A stretch of 64,000 nt of DNA, taken from contig CBDCRK010000024.1 of NCBI GenBank assembly GCA_965220955.1, positions 1-64,000 on the forward strand. Direction: 5' to 3'. Positions within the stretch are counted from its first letter, which is position 1; each line of letters starts with the position of its first letter. Under the pieces are notes generated by a model. That model did no database searches and was not told the DNA's origin. It worked only from the letters and a program-made list of their open reading frames with translations. Below are positions 50,990 through 59,393 of the stretch, in pieces. A program made the position numbers and the translations under genes. This DNA is from CBDCRK01 sp965220955. GTDB lineage: Bacteria; Desulfobacterota; Binatia; Bin18; CBDCRK01.

Positions 50990-51060
50990 ATCGGGATGAG
51001 GCAAATCCACAAAGAAGACCTCATCAAAACGGCCTTTGCGTAAAAATTCAAGCTTCCATA
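50990..51060 (-). pseudogene. AAA+ ATPase fragment
   Basis: The minus strand reads LEFLRKGRFDEVFFVDLPH, the sensor-2/second-region-of-homology segment of AAA ATPases of the Ycf46 type. After PH the sequence departs from the family and runs into the crcB leader. Only about 20 residues remain. Confidence 0.6.
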
Positions 51061-51074
51061 CTTCATCTATCCTT

Positions 51075-51109
51075 ACTTATAGGTTTATAGGACAGCGAAA
51101 CCTATAAGT
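51075..51109. repeat. 12-bp perfect inverted repeat
   Basis: ACTTATAGGTTT (51075-51086) and AAACCTATAAGT (51098-51109) pair around an 11-nt loop. No T-tail. It may be an operator or a residue of a mobile end. Confidence 0.6.
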
Positions 51110-51381
51110 ACCTTCCCTTCCACTAACCAAGCACCCATATTACACTTTTTCAGGGTACCATGTAGAAATCAATAGTTTCAATAACACGGACTTTACGCAA
51201 GAACAAAGATCTGACCCCCGTTTCCTTCAAGGGAGTCCATAAAGCGCTCATCATCCACAGGCCGATCGATGCGTTTATGCTATGGTGGTAACTCTTTGAG
51301 CTGTTACGCAAGGCTCTTCCCACCGCTGTCGTAGCAATAGGTCTTGTTGTACAATACTGGTATGGAGAGTAACCCTCACTG

Positions 51382-51404
51382 AGGCCAGGAACTGGCCTGT
51401 TTTT
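51382..51404 (+). terminator. intrinsic terminator-like hairpin
   Basis: AGGCCAG (51382-51388) and CTGGCCT (51392-51398) pair around GAA, followed by GTTTTT. A compact perfect terminator on the plus strand. No intact plus-strand gene lies before it, so its gene has been lost. Confidence 0.7.
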
Positions 51405-51405
51405 G

Positions 51406-51979
51406 CTCATCCAGATAGGCTACCTTAGGCTTCAGATTGCCGTATACGACCCCTTCTCGTCCGGTCTCGATCAAGTATGTCGAGAGTACAATGCCGAGGG
51501 CAATCGAGACATTCTCGGCCGTAAAGGGTTTACCATGTCTGCGTTTACGGCATTGGACGAGATGCTGCCAAAGTGTGAGGTGGTAGCATCCATGTGTCGC
51601 TTACAAACGATACCGCGGGGATGGTGAACGCCGCCTTTCTGCGCAAGATGAAAAAAACGGCTGTTCTCATCAATCCCTCCTGGGGTGGCCTTCTGGTTGA
51701 GGAAGACGTTGTTGCTGCGTATCAGGGACAAGAGATTGGTGGGGTGCCGTTGACATGATCACACACGAGTTTGGTAAAGCCGTTGCTGAACCGCCCCCAC
51801 TGCTAGAGCTTCTCCAGCAGGATGCGCCGATCATCATCACCCCCCATGTTGGCGCGCTCACCGAGCAAACAATGCCCCGCCAGGTCGACTGGGCACAGCC
51901 AAATGCACTTTGCTCTCTGGGTCTCATCAGCGGTCAAGTCCAGATGTGGCTCCCCGAAGCCGCAGTTCCCTGGCAGTAA
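51406..51979 (+). pseudogene. D-isomer 2-hydroxyacid dehydrogenase, C-terminal part with frameshifts
   Basis: Three frames together give the nucleotide-binding and C-terminal parts of the D-2-hydroxyacid dehydrogenase family: LQIAVYDPFSS and LDEMLPKCEVVASMCRL; then DTAGMVNAAFLRKMKKTAVL and INPSWGGLLVEED; then VDMITHEFGKAVAEPPPLLE and TPHVGALTEQTMPRQ. Frame changes occur near 51600 and near 51740-51750. The N-terminal catalytic half and GxGxxG loop are missing. Confidence 0.8.
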
Positions 51980-52114
51980 TGTGCCGGTTTCTGAGCAGAT
52001 GCTTTTCCAGCTCAAAAGGTTCTTCCAATGCTGCAAAGTCTATGCATCTATGGATAAAGCCTCCAAGGTCAGTCTCTATCATGGGTTGCTATGGAAGGCT
52101 TGGTGGCCTAACTT

Positions 52115-52573
52115 TTATAGCGTCTCCATAAGCCGATGATACCGCTCCCCCAGGGCTTCCAGTACAATCCGACGCTCCTCATCCCTATCCTCCTCCAAAA
52201 GGGTAACACATAGACACTCCTCCACCATGTCCTGGGGTAGGTAATTGAACCATTCTACCACAGTTATCCCCTGGCCGTAGCAATACTCTTCAAGCCCCAG
52301 TTCACTTAACTCCTTTCCCTCCAGACGGTAGAGATCAATGTGAAACAGGGGTAGCCTTCCCTGATAATGCTCAGCAATAATAGTAAACGAGGGGCTGTAA
52401 ACCTCCTCCTCAGCAATCCCCAGGCCATGCGCTAAGCCTTTGACAAAGCAAGTCTTTCCCAGCCCTAGGTCGCCAACCAAGCCGATCACTTCCCCTCCGT
52501 TGAGCAGCTTGGCAACCTTTACGGCCAGGTCTTTTGTCTCTTCAGGAGAACGACTATAAATTTCTTTTTTCAT
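52115..52573 (-). CDS. tsaE: tRNA t6A biosynthesis ATPase TsaE
   Basis: P-loop ATPase of 152 residues. Walker A is GDLGLGKT (34-41), followed by YSPSFTIIAEHYQGRLPLFH and IDLYRLEG, then VVEWFNYLP. TsaE works with TsaB, TsaC and TsaD in making threonylcarbamoyl-adenosine at tRNA position 37. Its start overlaps the end of nnrDE by four bases, so it is coupled to that gene. A relic copy of its middle lies at 49.2 kb. Confidence 0.95.
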   Translation of the reverse strand: MKKEIYSRSPEETKDLAVKVAKLLNGGEVIGLVGDLGLGKTCFVKGLAHGLGIAEEEVYSPSFTIIAEHYQGRLPLFHIDLYRLEGKELSELGLEEYCYGQGITVVEWFNYLPQDMVEECLCVTLLEEDRDEERRIVLEALGERYHRLMETL

Positions 52574-54156
52574 TCTTCTGTTTCATCCTCAGCCAGCTTT
52601 TGCAGCTCTGTTAACCCTTGGGGAATGCCCTCAATAATATCTCTTGCCAAGATGCCTATTTCTCCCTGCTTCTGAGCAATTTTGTCCCCTATATACCCGT
52701 GCAGGAAAACCCCCAGGGTGGTTGCCTCCTCGGGTGGATACCCTTGCGCAAGCAGGCTGCCAAGAATACCTGTGAGGGCATCCCCCATTCCTCCGGTCGC
52801 CATACCAGGGTTGCCTGTGGGGTTAATAAAATTTTTTCCCGAGGGGGTACTAATCACCGTACGTGCACCCTTAAGCACCAAGTAACAATGATACGTCTGG
52901 GCAAAGTCATGGGCTATTTCAACACGCCGCTCTTGCACTTGCGTAGTGCTAAGGCGGGTTAGACGCGACATCTCACCTGGATGCGGGGTAAGAATAACTG
53001 GAGCAGAGCGCTTTTGCAGCACTTTCGGCCATGCGGCGATCCCTTGGGCAAGACAGTTCAATCCATCTGCATCAATGACCAGAGGCAACTCACAATGGGT
53101 CACAAGCCAGCGGGTAAGGGCTATGGTATCAGACGAAACCCCGATTCCCGGGCCAAGTACCACAGCGGTTTTCCCTGCAAGTGCACGGGATAGTTCCTCT
53201 TCGTTATCAAAGCGCAGGCTTCCCTCGTCATTATCTGCCAAAGGGACGGTCATCACCTCCAGCACTGCGCTAGCCAAGACCGAGTTAAGCGAGGCCGGAC
53301 TTCCCAGAGTAACCAGACCGGCTCCCGTCCGCATTGCTGCCTGGCAGCAGATAAGCGCGGCACCGGTTTTTCCTCGCGACCCGGCAATGACCAGTACATG
53401 GCCAAAATCTCCTTTATGGCCATCAGCAGAGCGCTTGTGAACAAGGCTGCCTATTTCTTCGGCAAGCAGAAGTTCGGTTTGTAGATCAATATCAGTGAGC
53501 GCCTGCGCAGCGATGCCAATATCCACAATCACAAGCTGCCCGACATACTCCGCCCCTGGATAAATTAGCTGCCCAACCTTGGGAAAAGCAAAAGTGGTCG
53601 TTACCTGCGCCTGTACCGCGGTGCCCAAGGGCACTCCATAGTCTGAGTCTAGACCCGAGGGAATGTCTACCGCTAAGACCGGACAAGGGCTAGCATTCAC
53701 CAGATCGATGAGCGTAGCTAGTAAGCCCCTTACCGCAGAATTTAACCCTGTGCCAAGAAGAGCATCTACAATGAGGCCACAACGGGATAGTTTGTCCTGT
53801 ACTATTCTTAACTGCGCTGGTTCTGTTACTTCGGTTACTCGACCACGTAGGCGCGAAAAGGCCCTCAGGTTGCGTAGGGCATCCCCTTTAACCTCGGCTT
53901 TTTTTGCTGTCAGTACTACTTCACATCTGATCCCATGTTGGCGCAAATAGCGGGCAATGACAAATCCATCCCCCCCATTATTCCCCTTACCTGCTAAGAC
54001 AAGTACCAGAGCCTTGTGTACATGGGGAAACTCTCTGAGCAGTAGCTCAGCAGCGCCGACACCAGCCCGTTCCATGAGTACATGTCCGGGGGTACCGTAC
54101 TTTTCGATTGTGAGCCGGTCAAGCTCACGCATCTCGGCAGCAGTAACAAGGTACAT
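52570..54156 (-). CDS. nnrDE: bifunctional NAD(P)HX epimerase/dehydratase
   Basis: Fused metabolite-repair enzyme of 528 residues. The N-terminal YjeF epimerase domain (1-215) has LVLAGKGNNGGDGFVIARYL and VDIPSGLDSDYG. The C-terminal ADP-dependent dehydratase domain (about 230-510) has VLVIAGSRGKTGAALICCQA, ILTPHPGEMSRL and NPTGNPGMATGGMGDALTGI. It restores hydrated NADH and NADPH. It forms one translational unit with tsaE downstream and follows glmM after 72 bp. Confidence 0.95.
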   Translation of the reverse strand: MYLVTAAEMRELDRLTIEKYGTPGHVLMERAGVGAAELLLREFPHVHKALVLVLAGKGNNGGDGFVIARYLRQHGIRCEVVLTAKKAEVKGDALRNLRAFSRLRGRVTEVTEPAQLRIVQDKLSRCGLIVDALLGTGLNSAVRGLLATLIDLVNASPCPVLAVDIPSGLDSDYGVPLGTAVQAQVTTTFAFPKVGQLIYPGAEYVGQLVIVDIGIAAQALTDIDLQTELLLAEEIGSLVHKRSADGHKGDFGHVLVIAGSRGKTGAALICCQAAMRTGAGLVTLGSPASLNSVLASAVLEVMTVPLADNDEGSLRFDNEEELSRALAGKTAVVLGPGIGVSSDTIALTRWLVTHCELPLVIDADGLNCLAQGIAAWPKVLQKRSAPVILTPHPGEMSRLTRLSTTQVQERRVEIAHDFAQTYHCYLVLKGARTVISTPSGKNFINPTGNPGMATGGMGDALTGILGSLLAQGYPPEEATTLGVFLHGYIGDKIAQKQGEIGILARDIIEGIPQGLTELQKLAEDETEE

Positions 54157-54228
54157 GTTTCCGCGGTAACCCTCAGCCGTCAGTCTTGGAAGAAAGGTCA
54201 GCCAGGATTATGCCAATCCTTGGTCTTT

Positions 54229-55614
54229 TTATGTTAGTTGTTTCCGCACCACCTCAGCAATTTCCCCAGCATACCTGTGCACGCACCCCTCATCTTCTCC
54301 TTCCACCATGACTCGCACAAGGGGTTCGGTCCCCGAGTAGCGCACAAGTACGCGCCCCTTCTCTCCCAGTGCTCTAGTGACTCCCTGAATGGCAGCCGCC
54401 ACGGGAGGAACAGTATTGAGGTCTCGCTTCTCCCGCACTGGCACATTGACAAGCACCTGAGGAAATTTGTGCATCACTCGCTTTAGCTCAGAAAGGGATA
54501 GCCTACGCTCTAGCATAATAGATAGAAGAGCAAGAAAGGTAATGAGGCCATCGCCAGTAGTAGTATAGTCAAGGAAAATAACATGCCCGGACTGTTCACC
54601 CCCCAGGTTGTACCCACTCCGTAGCATCTCCTCTACCACATAGCGATCTCCCACGGCTACGCGCACAAGCTGTCCACCAACGCTCTTGATCGCTACCTCC
54701 AAACCTAAATTGCTCATGACCGTGGCCACGAGGGTTCCCTGACGCAGTCTTCCAGCCTTAAACATTTCACAGCCGGTGATAGCCAGAACAAAATCACCAT
54801 CTACCACCTCACCCCTATCATCTACCAGCACGGCGCGATCACCGTCTCCGTCAAGTGCTACTCCGATCTGCGCCGCCTCTTGGAGTACCAACCGTTGCAC
54901 CTCCTGAGGATAGAGAGCACCACAGTTACGGTTGATGTTCTCTCCATCAGGGTCCACGCTGAGCGGGATCACCTTCGCTCCTAACTCCTCCAGCACTTCA
55001 GGCGCCACTTTATATGCTGCACCATGGGCACAGTCGAGCACAATCTTCATTCCCTCAAGAGTAAGGTGACGGGGAAAAGTGCTCTTAACAAAAGCGTTGT
55101 AGCGTCCCGAGGCATCGTCTATGCGAAACGCCTTGCCGATAGCCGCAGCAGTGGGCCGAAGATGGTCGATTTTCTGATCGTAGATCAACGACTCGATCTC
55201 TTCCTCCACCTCATCAGGGAGCTTAAATCCATCACGGGAAAAGATCTTGACCCCGTTGTCCTGAAAAGGGTTATGAGACGCAGAGATCACCACCCCAGCA
55301 TCCGCCCTCAGGCTACGAGTGAGAAAAGCAATTCCGGGGGTAGGCACAGGCCCCACAAGCAGTACATCCACCCCCATGGAGCAAATACCTGAGGCCATGG
55401 CCGTCTCGAGCATGTACCCAGAGAGCCGGGTGTCCTTACCTATCAAAATTTTGTGCCTACCAGGACGCTGCTTAAAAACATAGGCCAGGGCTCGCCCCAA
55501 ACGTAGAGCCGTCTCTGAGGTCATAGGTTCAATGTTGGCCACCCCACGGATACCGTCGGTACCAAAAAGCTGCTCTTGCCCGGCCTGCTTCTCTTCCATC
55601 ATTAACCTCTTCAT
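54229..55614 (-). CDS. glmM: phosphoglucosamine mutase
   Basis: Protein of 461 residues that converts glucosamine-6-P to glucosamine-1-P for cell-wall precursors. The catalytic phosphoserine is S113 in VVISASHNPFQDNG, the metal loop is DGDGDRAVL, and the substrate loop GGEQSGHVIF is present; RYSGTEPLVRVM is the C-terminal phosphate site. The start overlaps the cdaR stop as ATGA. The cdaA-cdaR-glmM order is the conserved block in which GlmM and CdaR control cyclic di-AMP synthesis. Confidence 0.96.
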   Translation of the reverse strand: MKRLMMEEKQAGQEQLFGTDGIRGVANIEPMTSETALRLGRALAYVFKQRPGRHKILIGKDTRLSGYMLETAMASGICSMGVDVLLVGPVPTPGIAFLTRSLRADAGVVISASHNPFQDNGVKIFSRDGFKLPDEVEEEIESLIYDQKIDHLRPTAAAIGKAFRIDDASGRYNAFVKSTFPRHLTLEGMKIVLDCAHGAAYKVAPEVLEELGAKVIPLSVDPDGENINRNCGALYPQEVQRLVLQEAAQIGVALDGDGDRAVLVDDRGEVVDGDFVLAITGCEMFKAGRLRQGTLVATVMSNLGLEVAIKSVGGQLVRVAVGDRYVVEEMLRSGYNLGGEQSGHVIFLDYTTTGDGLITFLALLSIMLERRLSLSELKRVMHKFPQVLVNVPVREKRDLNTVPPVAAAIQGVTRALGEKGRVLVRYSGTEPLVRVMVEGEDEGCVHRYAGEIAEVVRKQLT

Positions 55615-56603
55615 CCCCTTGGCTGGCTCTGAAGCGGCCTTTGCTGATTATTTTCTTCAGAGGGTTCCTTTTTACGATCAGGCGAGAACTCCAACTGTGC
55701 TTCCATAGGATCTTGATGAATAACTTCTACCCCGGGAGGGAGAAGAACATGAACAGGGAGGATGTGAGGGTCTCCCGCCTCTGCGCCGGCGGCATCAACA
55801 AACACCTCCCCATCATCCAACACCAGCTCTTCAATCACCCGTTGAGAGCCACGCACAGTAACCTCTACCCCATGTGGGGTTAAAACATAGTCTTCAGAGC
55901 TATTCCTTACTTGGATCTTTACCTGGTGCAATACCCGCTCGATAACCACCTCCCTTACACTGAGACGGACATTAACCCGGTCAGTAGCGTAGGTGACCAT
56001 ATCCTCCGGCGTTTGTAGGGATACCTCTTTGGTAATCGGTTGAGTGAGAAAGCTAATGTCAATGGGCTCGGTCAAAAGGGCCTCGATCTTCTCGATACGC
56101 GGAGCCGGGCCGCTAACCTCGATGGTTTCCGGAGAAACTCCAGTACTCGCCAGGCTGAAGCCAAAGGCTAACTTGCCGACCAAGTTAGCCTGTACAAGCA
56201 GATTTTTCCTGATGATAGGGTCAATACCAAGGTCAATTTTGGCAGGACTGATACGTACTACCCGTATCCCTCGAGGGAGATAGAACATTTCAGGAGTGAT
56301 TTCAAAGGACGAAAGCCCTGGCCGCACTCCGCTAAGGTCGATGGCAACCTTCTTGGTGCGGATGCGACCAAGCAAGGTGCGAGGACCTACCACCCGCAGA
56401 TTGACGGAGTCCACGTGCGAGCTGGTCACAACAAGCCGAAGGGGAAGGTTGCGCAGCTCTAAAAGTACTAGCAGGTCCCTCTCGGTATCACGTTCCCCAG
56501 TGTTAACTAGGAGCCATAGTCCGCAGGCAAGCAGCAATGAGAAAACTTTAAGGGTAAGCGGACGAGAGAAAAACCCCTTAATTCTTTTTCCATCCCACGC
56601 CAT
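55611..56603 (-). CDS. cdaR: YbbR-domain regulator of diadenylate cyclase
   Basis: Protein of about 330 residues. An N-terminal membrane helix (about 15-32, VFSLLLACGLWLLVN) is followed by YbbR repeats on the outer side, with VVGPRTLLGRI, VEVSGPAPRIEKIEAL and VTVRGSQRVIEEL marking three repeats. CdaR binds and modulates CdaA. The start at 56603 overlaps cdaA by about 26 bp; the longer frame is not conserved. The C-terminal 20 residues are polar and Gln-rich. Confidence 0.9.
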   Translation of the reverse strand: MAWDGKRIKGFFSRPLTLKVFSLLLACGLWLLVNTGERDTERDLLVLLELRNLPLRLVVTSSHVDSVNLRVVGPRTLLGRIRTKKVAIDLSGVRPGLSSFEITPEMFYLPRGIRVVRISPAKIDLGIDPIIRKNLLVQANLVGKLAFGFSLASTGVSPETIEVSGPAPRIEKIEALLTEPIDISFLTQPITKEVSLQTPEDMVTYATDRVNVRLSVREVVIERVLHQVKIQVRNSSEDYVLTPHGVEVTVRGSQRVIEELVLDDGEVFVDAAGAEAGDPHILPVHVLLPPGVEVIHQDPMEAQLEFSPDRKKEPSEENNQQRPLQSQPRG

Positions 56604-57423
56604 AGGTAAAGAGCTGCTGTAGGGCACCGGGCAACGACCTACCAGGCGTCTGCCGGTACCACCGTGGGAGTGGAGGAACAATGAGCGGTTGCAGGATAGC
56701 GCGCAGCGTGCTCGCATCCAGACCGCGGATAAGCCGTCCCTCTCGTACCAGTGAAATTTTCCCTTCCTCTTCAGAAACGACTACAACCACGGCATCAGTC
56801 TCCTCGGTTAGACCAATGGCCGCACGGTGGCGAGTGCCTAGAGATTTGCTGACGTTAGGGCTAATGGTTAGTGGCAGAAAGCAGCCGGCTGCAGTGATCC
56901 GCCCTTTTTGGATCACTAACGCACCGTCATGAATGGGCGAGGTGGGAAGGAAGATACTCACAATTAACTCCTTACTCACCTGGGCATCAAGGCGGGTACC
57001 TACCTCGATATATTCATTAAGGCCGACCTCACGCTCCAGCACAATAAGCGCACCAATATTTTTACCTGCCAGGGAGACTGCCGCTCTGGTAATTTCCTCC
57101 AGCGCCTGACCGTAGGGAATATACTCCCTCATGCCCAGAAGCGACCCCCTACCCACCTGAGTGAGCGCACGTCGGATATCACTCTGGAAGAGAACTACAA
57201 TCACCAGGATAATGGAGCTAAGAAAATTATCGAGCATCCAGTTGAGGGTATACAGCTCAAATGCCCGGGAAGCGAAGTAGGTCAAGAACAAAACCATAAG
57301 ACCAAGGAGCATCTGCACTGCCCGGGTGCCACGGATTAGGTGGATAATCCAGTAAATCCCCATAGCTATAATGACAATATCAACAAAGTCCTGCCAACGG
57401 AGTTGGGTAAAGAGATCGGTCAT
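56578..57423 (-). CDS. cdaA: membrane diadenylate cyclase
   Basis: Protein of 281 residues that makes cyclic di-AMP from two ATP. Three membrane helices occupy about 12-80. The DAC domain follows with DGA at 166-168 (IHDGALV) and GTRHRAA at 196-202. CdaA with CdaR and GlmM is typical of Gram-positives but also occurs in other phyla, including some deltaproteobacterial lineages. The gene follows ftsH after about 107 bp. Confidence 0.95.
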   Translation of the reverse strand: MTDLFTQLRWQDFVDIVIIAMGIYWIIHLIRGTRAVQMLLGLMVLFLTYFASRAFELYTLNWMLDNFLSSIILVIVVLFQSDIRRALTQVGRGSLLGMREYIPYGQALEEITRAAVSLAGKNIGALIVLEREVGLNEYIEVGTRLDAQVSKELIVSIFLPTSPIHDGALVIQKGRITAAGCFLPLTISPNVSKSLGTRHRAAIGLTEETDAVVVVVSEEEGKISLVREGRLIRGLDASTLRAILQPLIVPPLPRWYRQTPGRSLPGALQQLFTYGVGWKKN

Positions 57424-57529
57424 ACCGTTCTCCTGTACATGAGGACCCCTCTGTCTACAGGGGGCGAGAGTATGGATAGGAAAGAAAAAAGACGTTCAGA
57501 GAATCCGTTTAGGAGATTCCAGCTCCTTC

Positions 57530-59368
57530 TTAGGAGGCGGCAGCTGTTTCTGGCGTGGCCAGGGCTCCGTCGCCTTGGCCAAAGAGCTTTATGATCTCAT
57601 CAATCTCTGCCCCGTCCAGGACCTCTTTTTCTAGGAGGGCCTCGGCCATCTTATGCAATGCTGCCAGGTCGCGCTTCAACAGCTTTTTGGCCCCTTCGTA
57701 CGCCTCCGTAATAATACGATGGATTTCACCGTCGATCTCCATCGCCGTATTCTCTGAGTAGTCCTGCATTTGGGTAAAATCCCGCCCCAGGAAGATTTGC
57801 TCTTCTTTTTTCCCAAAGGTCATAGGGCCAAGCCGCTCACTCATCCCCCACTCGCACACCATCTTGCGGGCTAGCTCGGTAGCCTTCTCAATGTCGTTGC
57901 CTGCACCGGTAGTCGTATGGCCAAATACCATCTCCTCCGCCGCCCTGCCACCAAATAGGATGGTTAGGTTATTGTGGAGATAGTCCTTGGAGTAGGTGTG
58001 ACGATCATCCGTCGGCACCTGCTGAGTAGCGCCCAAGGCCATACCCCGGGGGATGATGGTCACCTTATGCACCGGATCTGCCCCCGGCAGCAGCCTTGCC
58101 ACCAGTGCATGACCAGACTCGTGGTAAGCGGTGTTGCGTCGTTCCTCAAGGGTAAGGATGAGACTCTTCCGCTCTGCCCCCATGAGCACCTTATCCTTGG
58201 CAAGCTCGAGGTCGTCTATATCCACTTGCTCTTTGTTTTTGCGTGCGGCTAAAAGTGCAGCCTCATTAACCAGGTTCTCTAAATCCGCGCCGGCAAACCC
58301 AGGGGTGCCTCGGGCTATCTTGGTAACGTCTACCCCTTCCGCCAGGGGAACCTTGCGGGTATGAACCTTGATAATTTCTTCCCGTCCCCGTATATCCGGC
58401 CGGGGTACAACTATTCGCCGATCTAAACGGCCTGGCCGTAAAAGCGCCGGATCAAGTACGTCCGGCCGGTTGGTAGCAGCAATGAGGATGACCCCCTCAT
58501 TTGTCTCAAACCCGTCCATCTCCACCAAAAGCTGGTTGAGCGTCTGCTCCCTTTCGTCGTGACCGCCCCCTAAACCGGCCCCGCGCTGGCGGCCAACGGC
58601 ATCAATCTCGTCAATAAAGATAATGCATGGGGCATGCTTTTTGCCCTGAACAAAGAGATCGCGCACGCGTGAGGCACCTACTCCGACGAACATCTCGACA
58701 AAGTCTGAACCACTAATGGAGAAAAACGGCACTCCAGCCTCACCGGCAATCGCCCGGGCAAGAAGCGTTTTCCCCGTCCCGGGGGCACCCACGAGCAAAA
58801 CTCCCTTAGGAATCCGACCTCCAAGCTTGGTGAACTTCTTGGGATCTTTAAGAAAAGAAATGATTTCTTCAAGTTCCTCTTTGGCCTCTTCTACCCCGGC
58901 CACGTCGCCAAATGTAACCCGGTGCTGGTTTTCCGCGAGCAGTTTGGCACGGCTCTTACCAAATGACATGGCCTTACCCCCGCCAATCTGCATCTGCCGC
59001 ATAAAGAAAATCCACACACCGATGAGGAGCAGCATGGGAAACCACTGGACAAGCATGATTATATACCAGGGATCCCCTTGCTCCGGCTTGGCCGCAATCC
59101 TCACTCCTCTCTCCCGCAGGATACGCACAAGGTCTGGATCACTTGGGGCATAGGTTCTGAATCCCTCCCCAGTACGGAGCTTCCAGCGGATATCCTGGCC
59201 CTGGATAATGGCTTCATCTACCTCCCCCTGCTCCACCCTCTCCATAAAATCGCTAAAGACCATATCCGGGTCTCTGGCTTGCTGCCGGTTAAAGAGGTTA
59301 AACAACAGCAGGAACATGAGTCCCAAAACCAACCACGAAGCAAGACTACGCGAGATATTCACTCCCAT
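57530..59368 (-). CDS. ftsH: ATP-dependent zinc metalloprotease FtsH
   Basis: Protein of 612 residues. Two membrane helices (about 8-25 and 103-122) flank a small periplasmic domain. Walker A is GAPGTGKT (194-201), Walker B IIFIDEIDAVG (249-259), and the SRH arginines are in RPGRLDRRIV. The zinc site is HESGH (416-420). It degrades membrane and misfolded proteins. AGGAAGGGA precedes the ATG. It follows tilS with a 25-bp gap, a conserved pairing. Confidence 0.97.
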   Translation of the reverse strand: MGVNISRSLASWLVLGLMFLLLFNLFNRQQARDPDMVFSDFMERVEQGEVDEAIIQGQDIRWKLRTGEGFRTYAPSDPDLVRILRERGVRIAAKPEQGDPWYIIMLVQWFPMLLLIGVWIFFMRQMQIGGGKAMSFGKSRAKLLAENQHRVTFGDVAGVEEAKEELEEIISFLKDPKKFTKLGGRIPKGVLLVGAPGTGKTLLARAIAGEAGVPFFSISGSDFVEMFVGVGASRVRDLFVQGKKHAPCIIFIDEIDAVGRQRGAGLGGGHDEREQTLNQLLVEMDGFETNEGVILIAATNRPDVLDPALLRPGRLDRRIVVPRPDIRGREEIIKVHTRKVPLAEGVDVTKIARGTPGFAGADLENLVNEAALLAARKNKEQVDIDDLELAKDKVLMGAERKSLILTLEERRNTAYHESGHALVARLLPGADPVHKVTIIPRGMALGATQQVPTDDRHTYSKDYLHNNLTILFGGRAAEEMVFGHTTTGAGNDIEKATELARKMVCEWGMSERLGPMTFGKKEEQIFLGRDFTQMQDYSENTAMEIDGEIHRIITEAYEGAKKLLKRDLAALHKMAEALLEKEVLDGAEIDEIIKLFGQGDGALATPETAAAS

Positions 59369-59393
59369 TCCCTTCCTGAAAACCTTCTTTAAT

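Noticed and set aside
50920..51070. Fluoride riboswitch before crcB
   Set aside because: The conserved crcB-motif core was not found; the region instead holds an AAA ATPase fragment.
51803..52036. Minus-strand frames near 51.8-52.0 kb with partly protein-like text
   Set aside because: They overlap the plus-strand dehydrogenase relic, change frame repeatedly and match no family I know.
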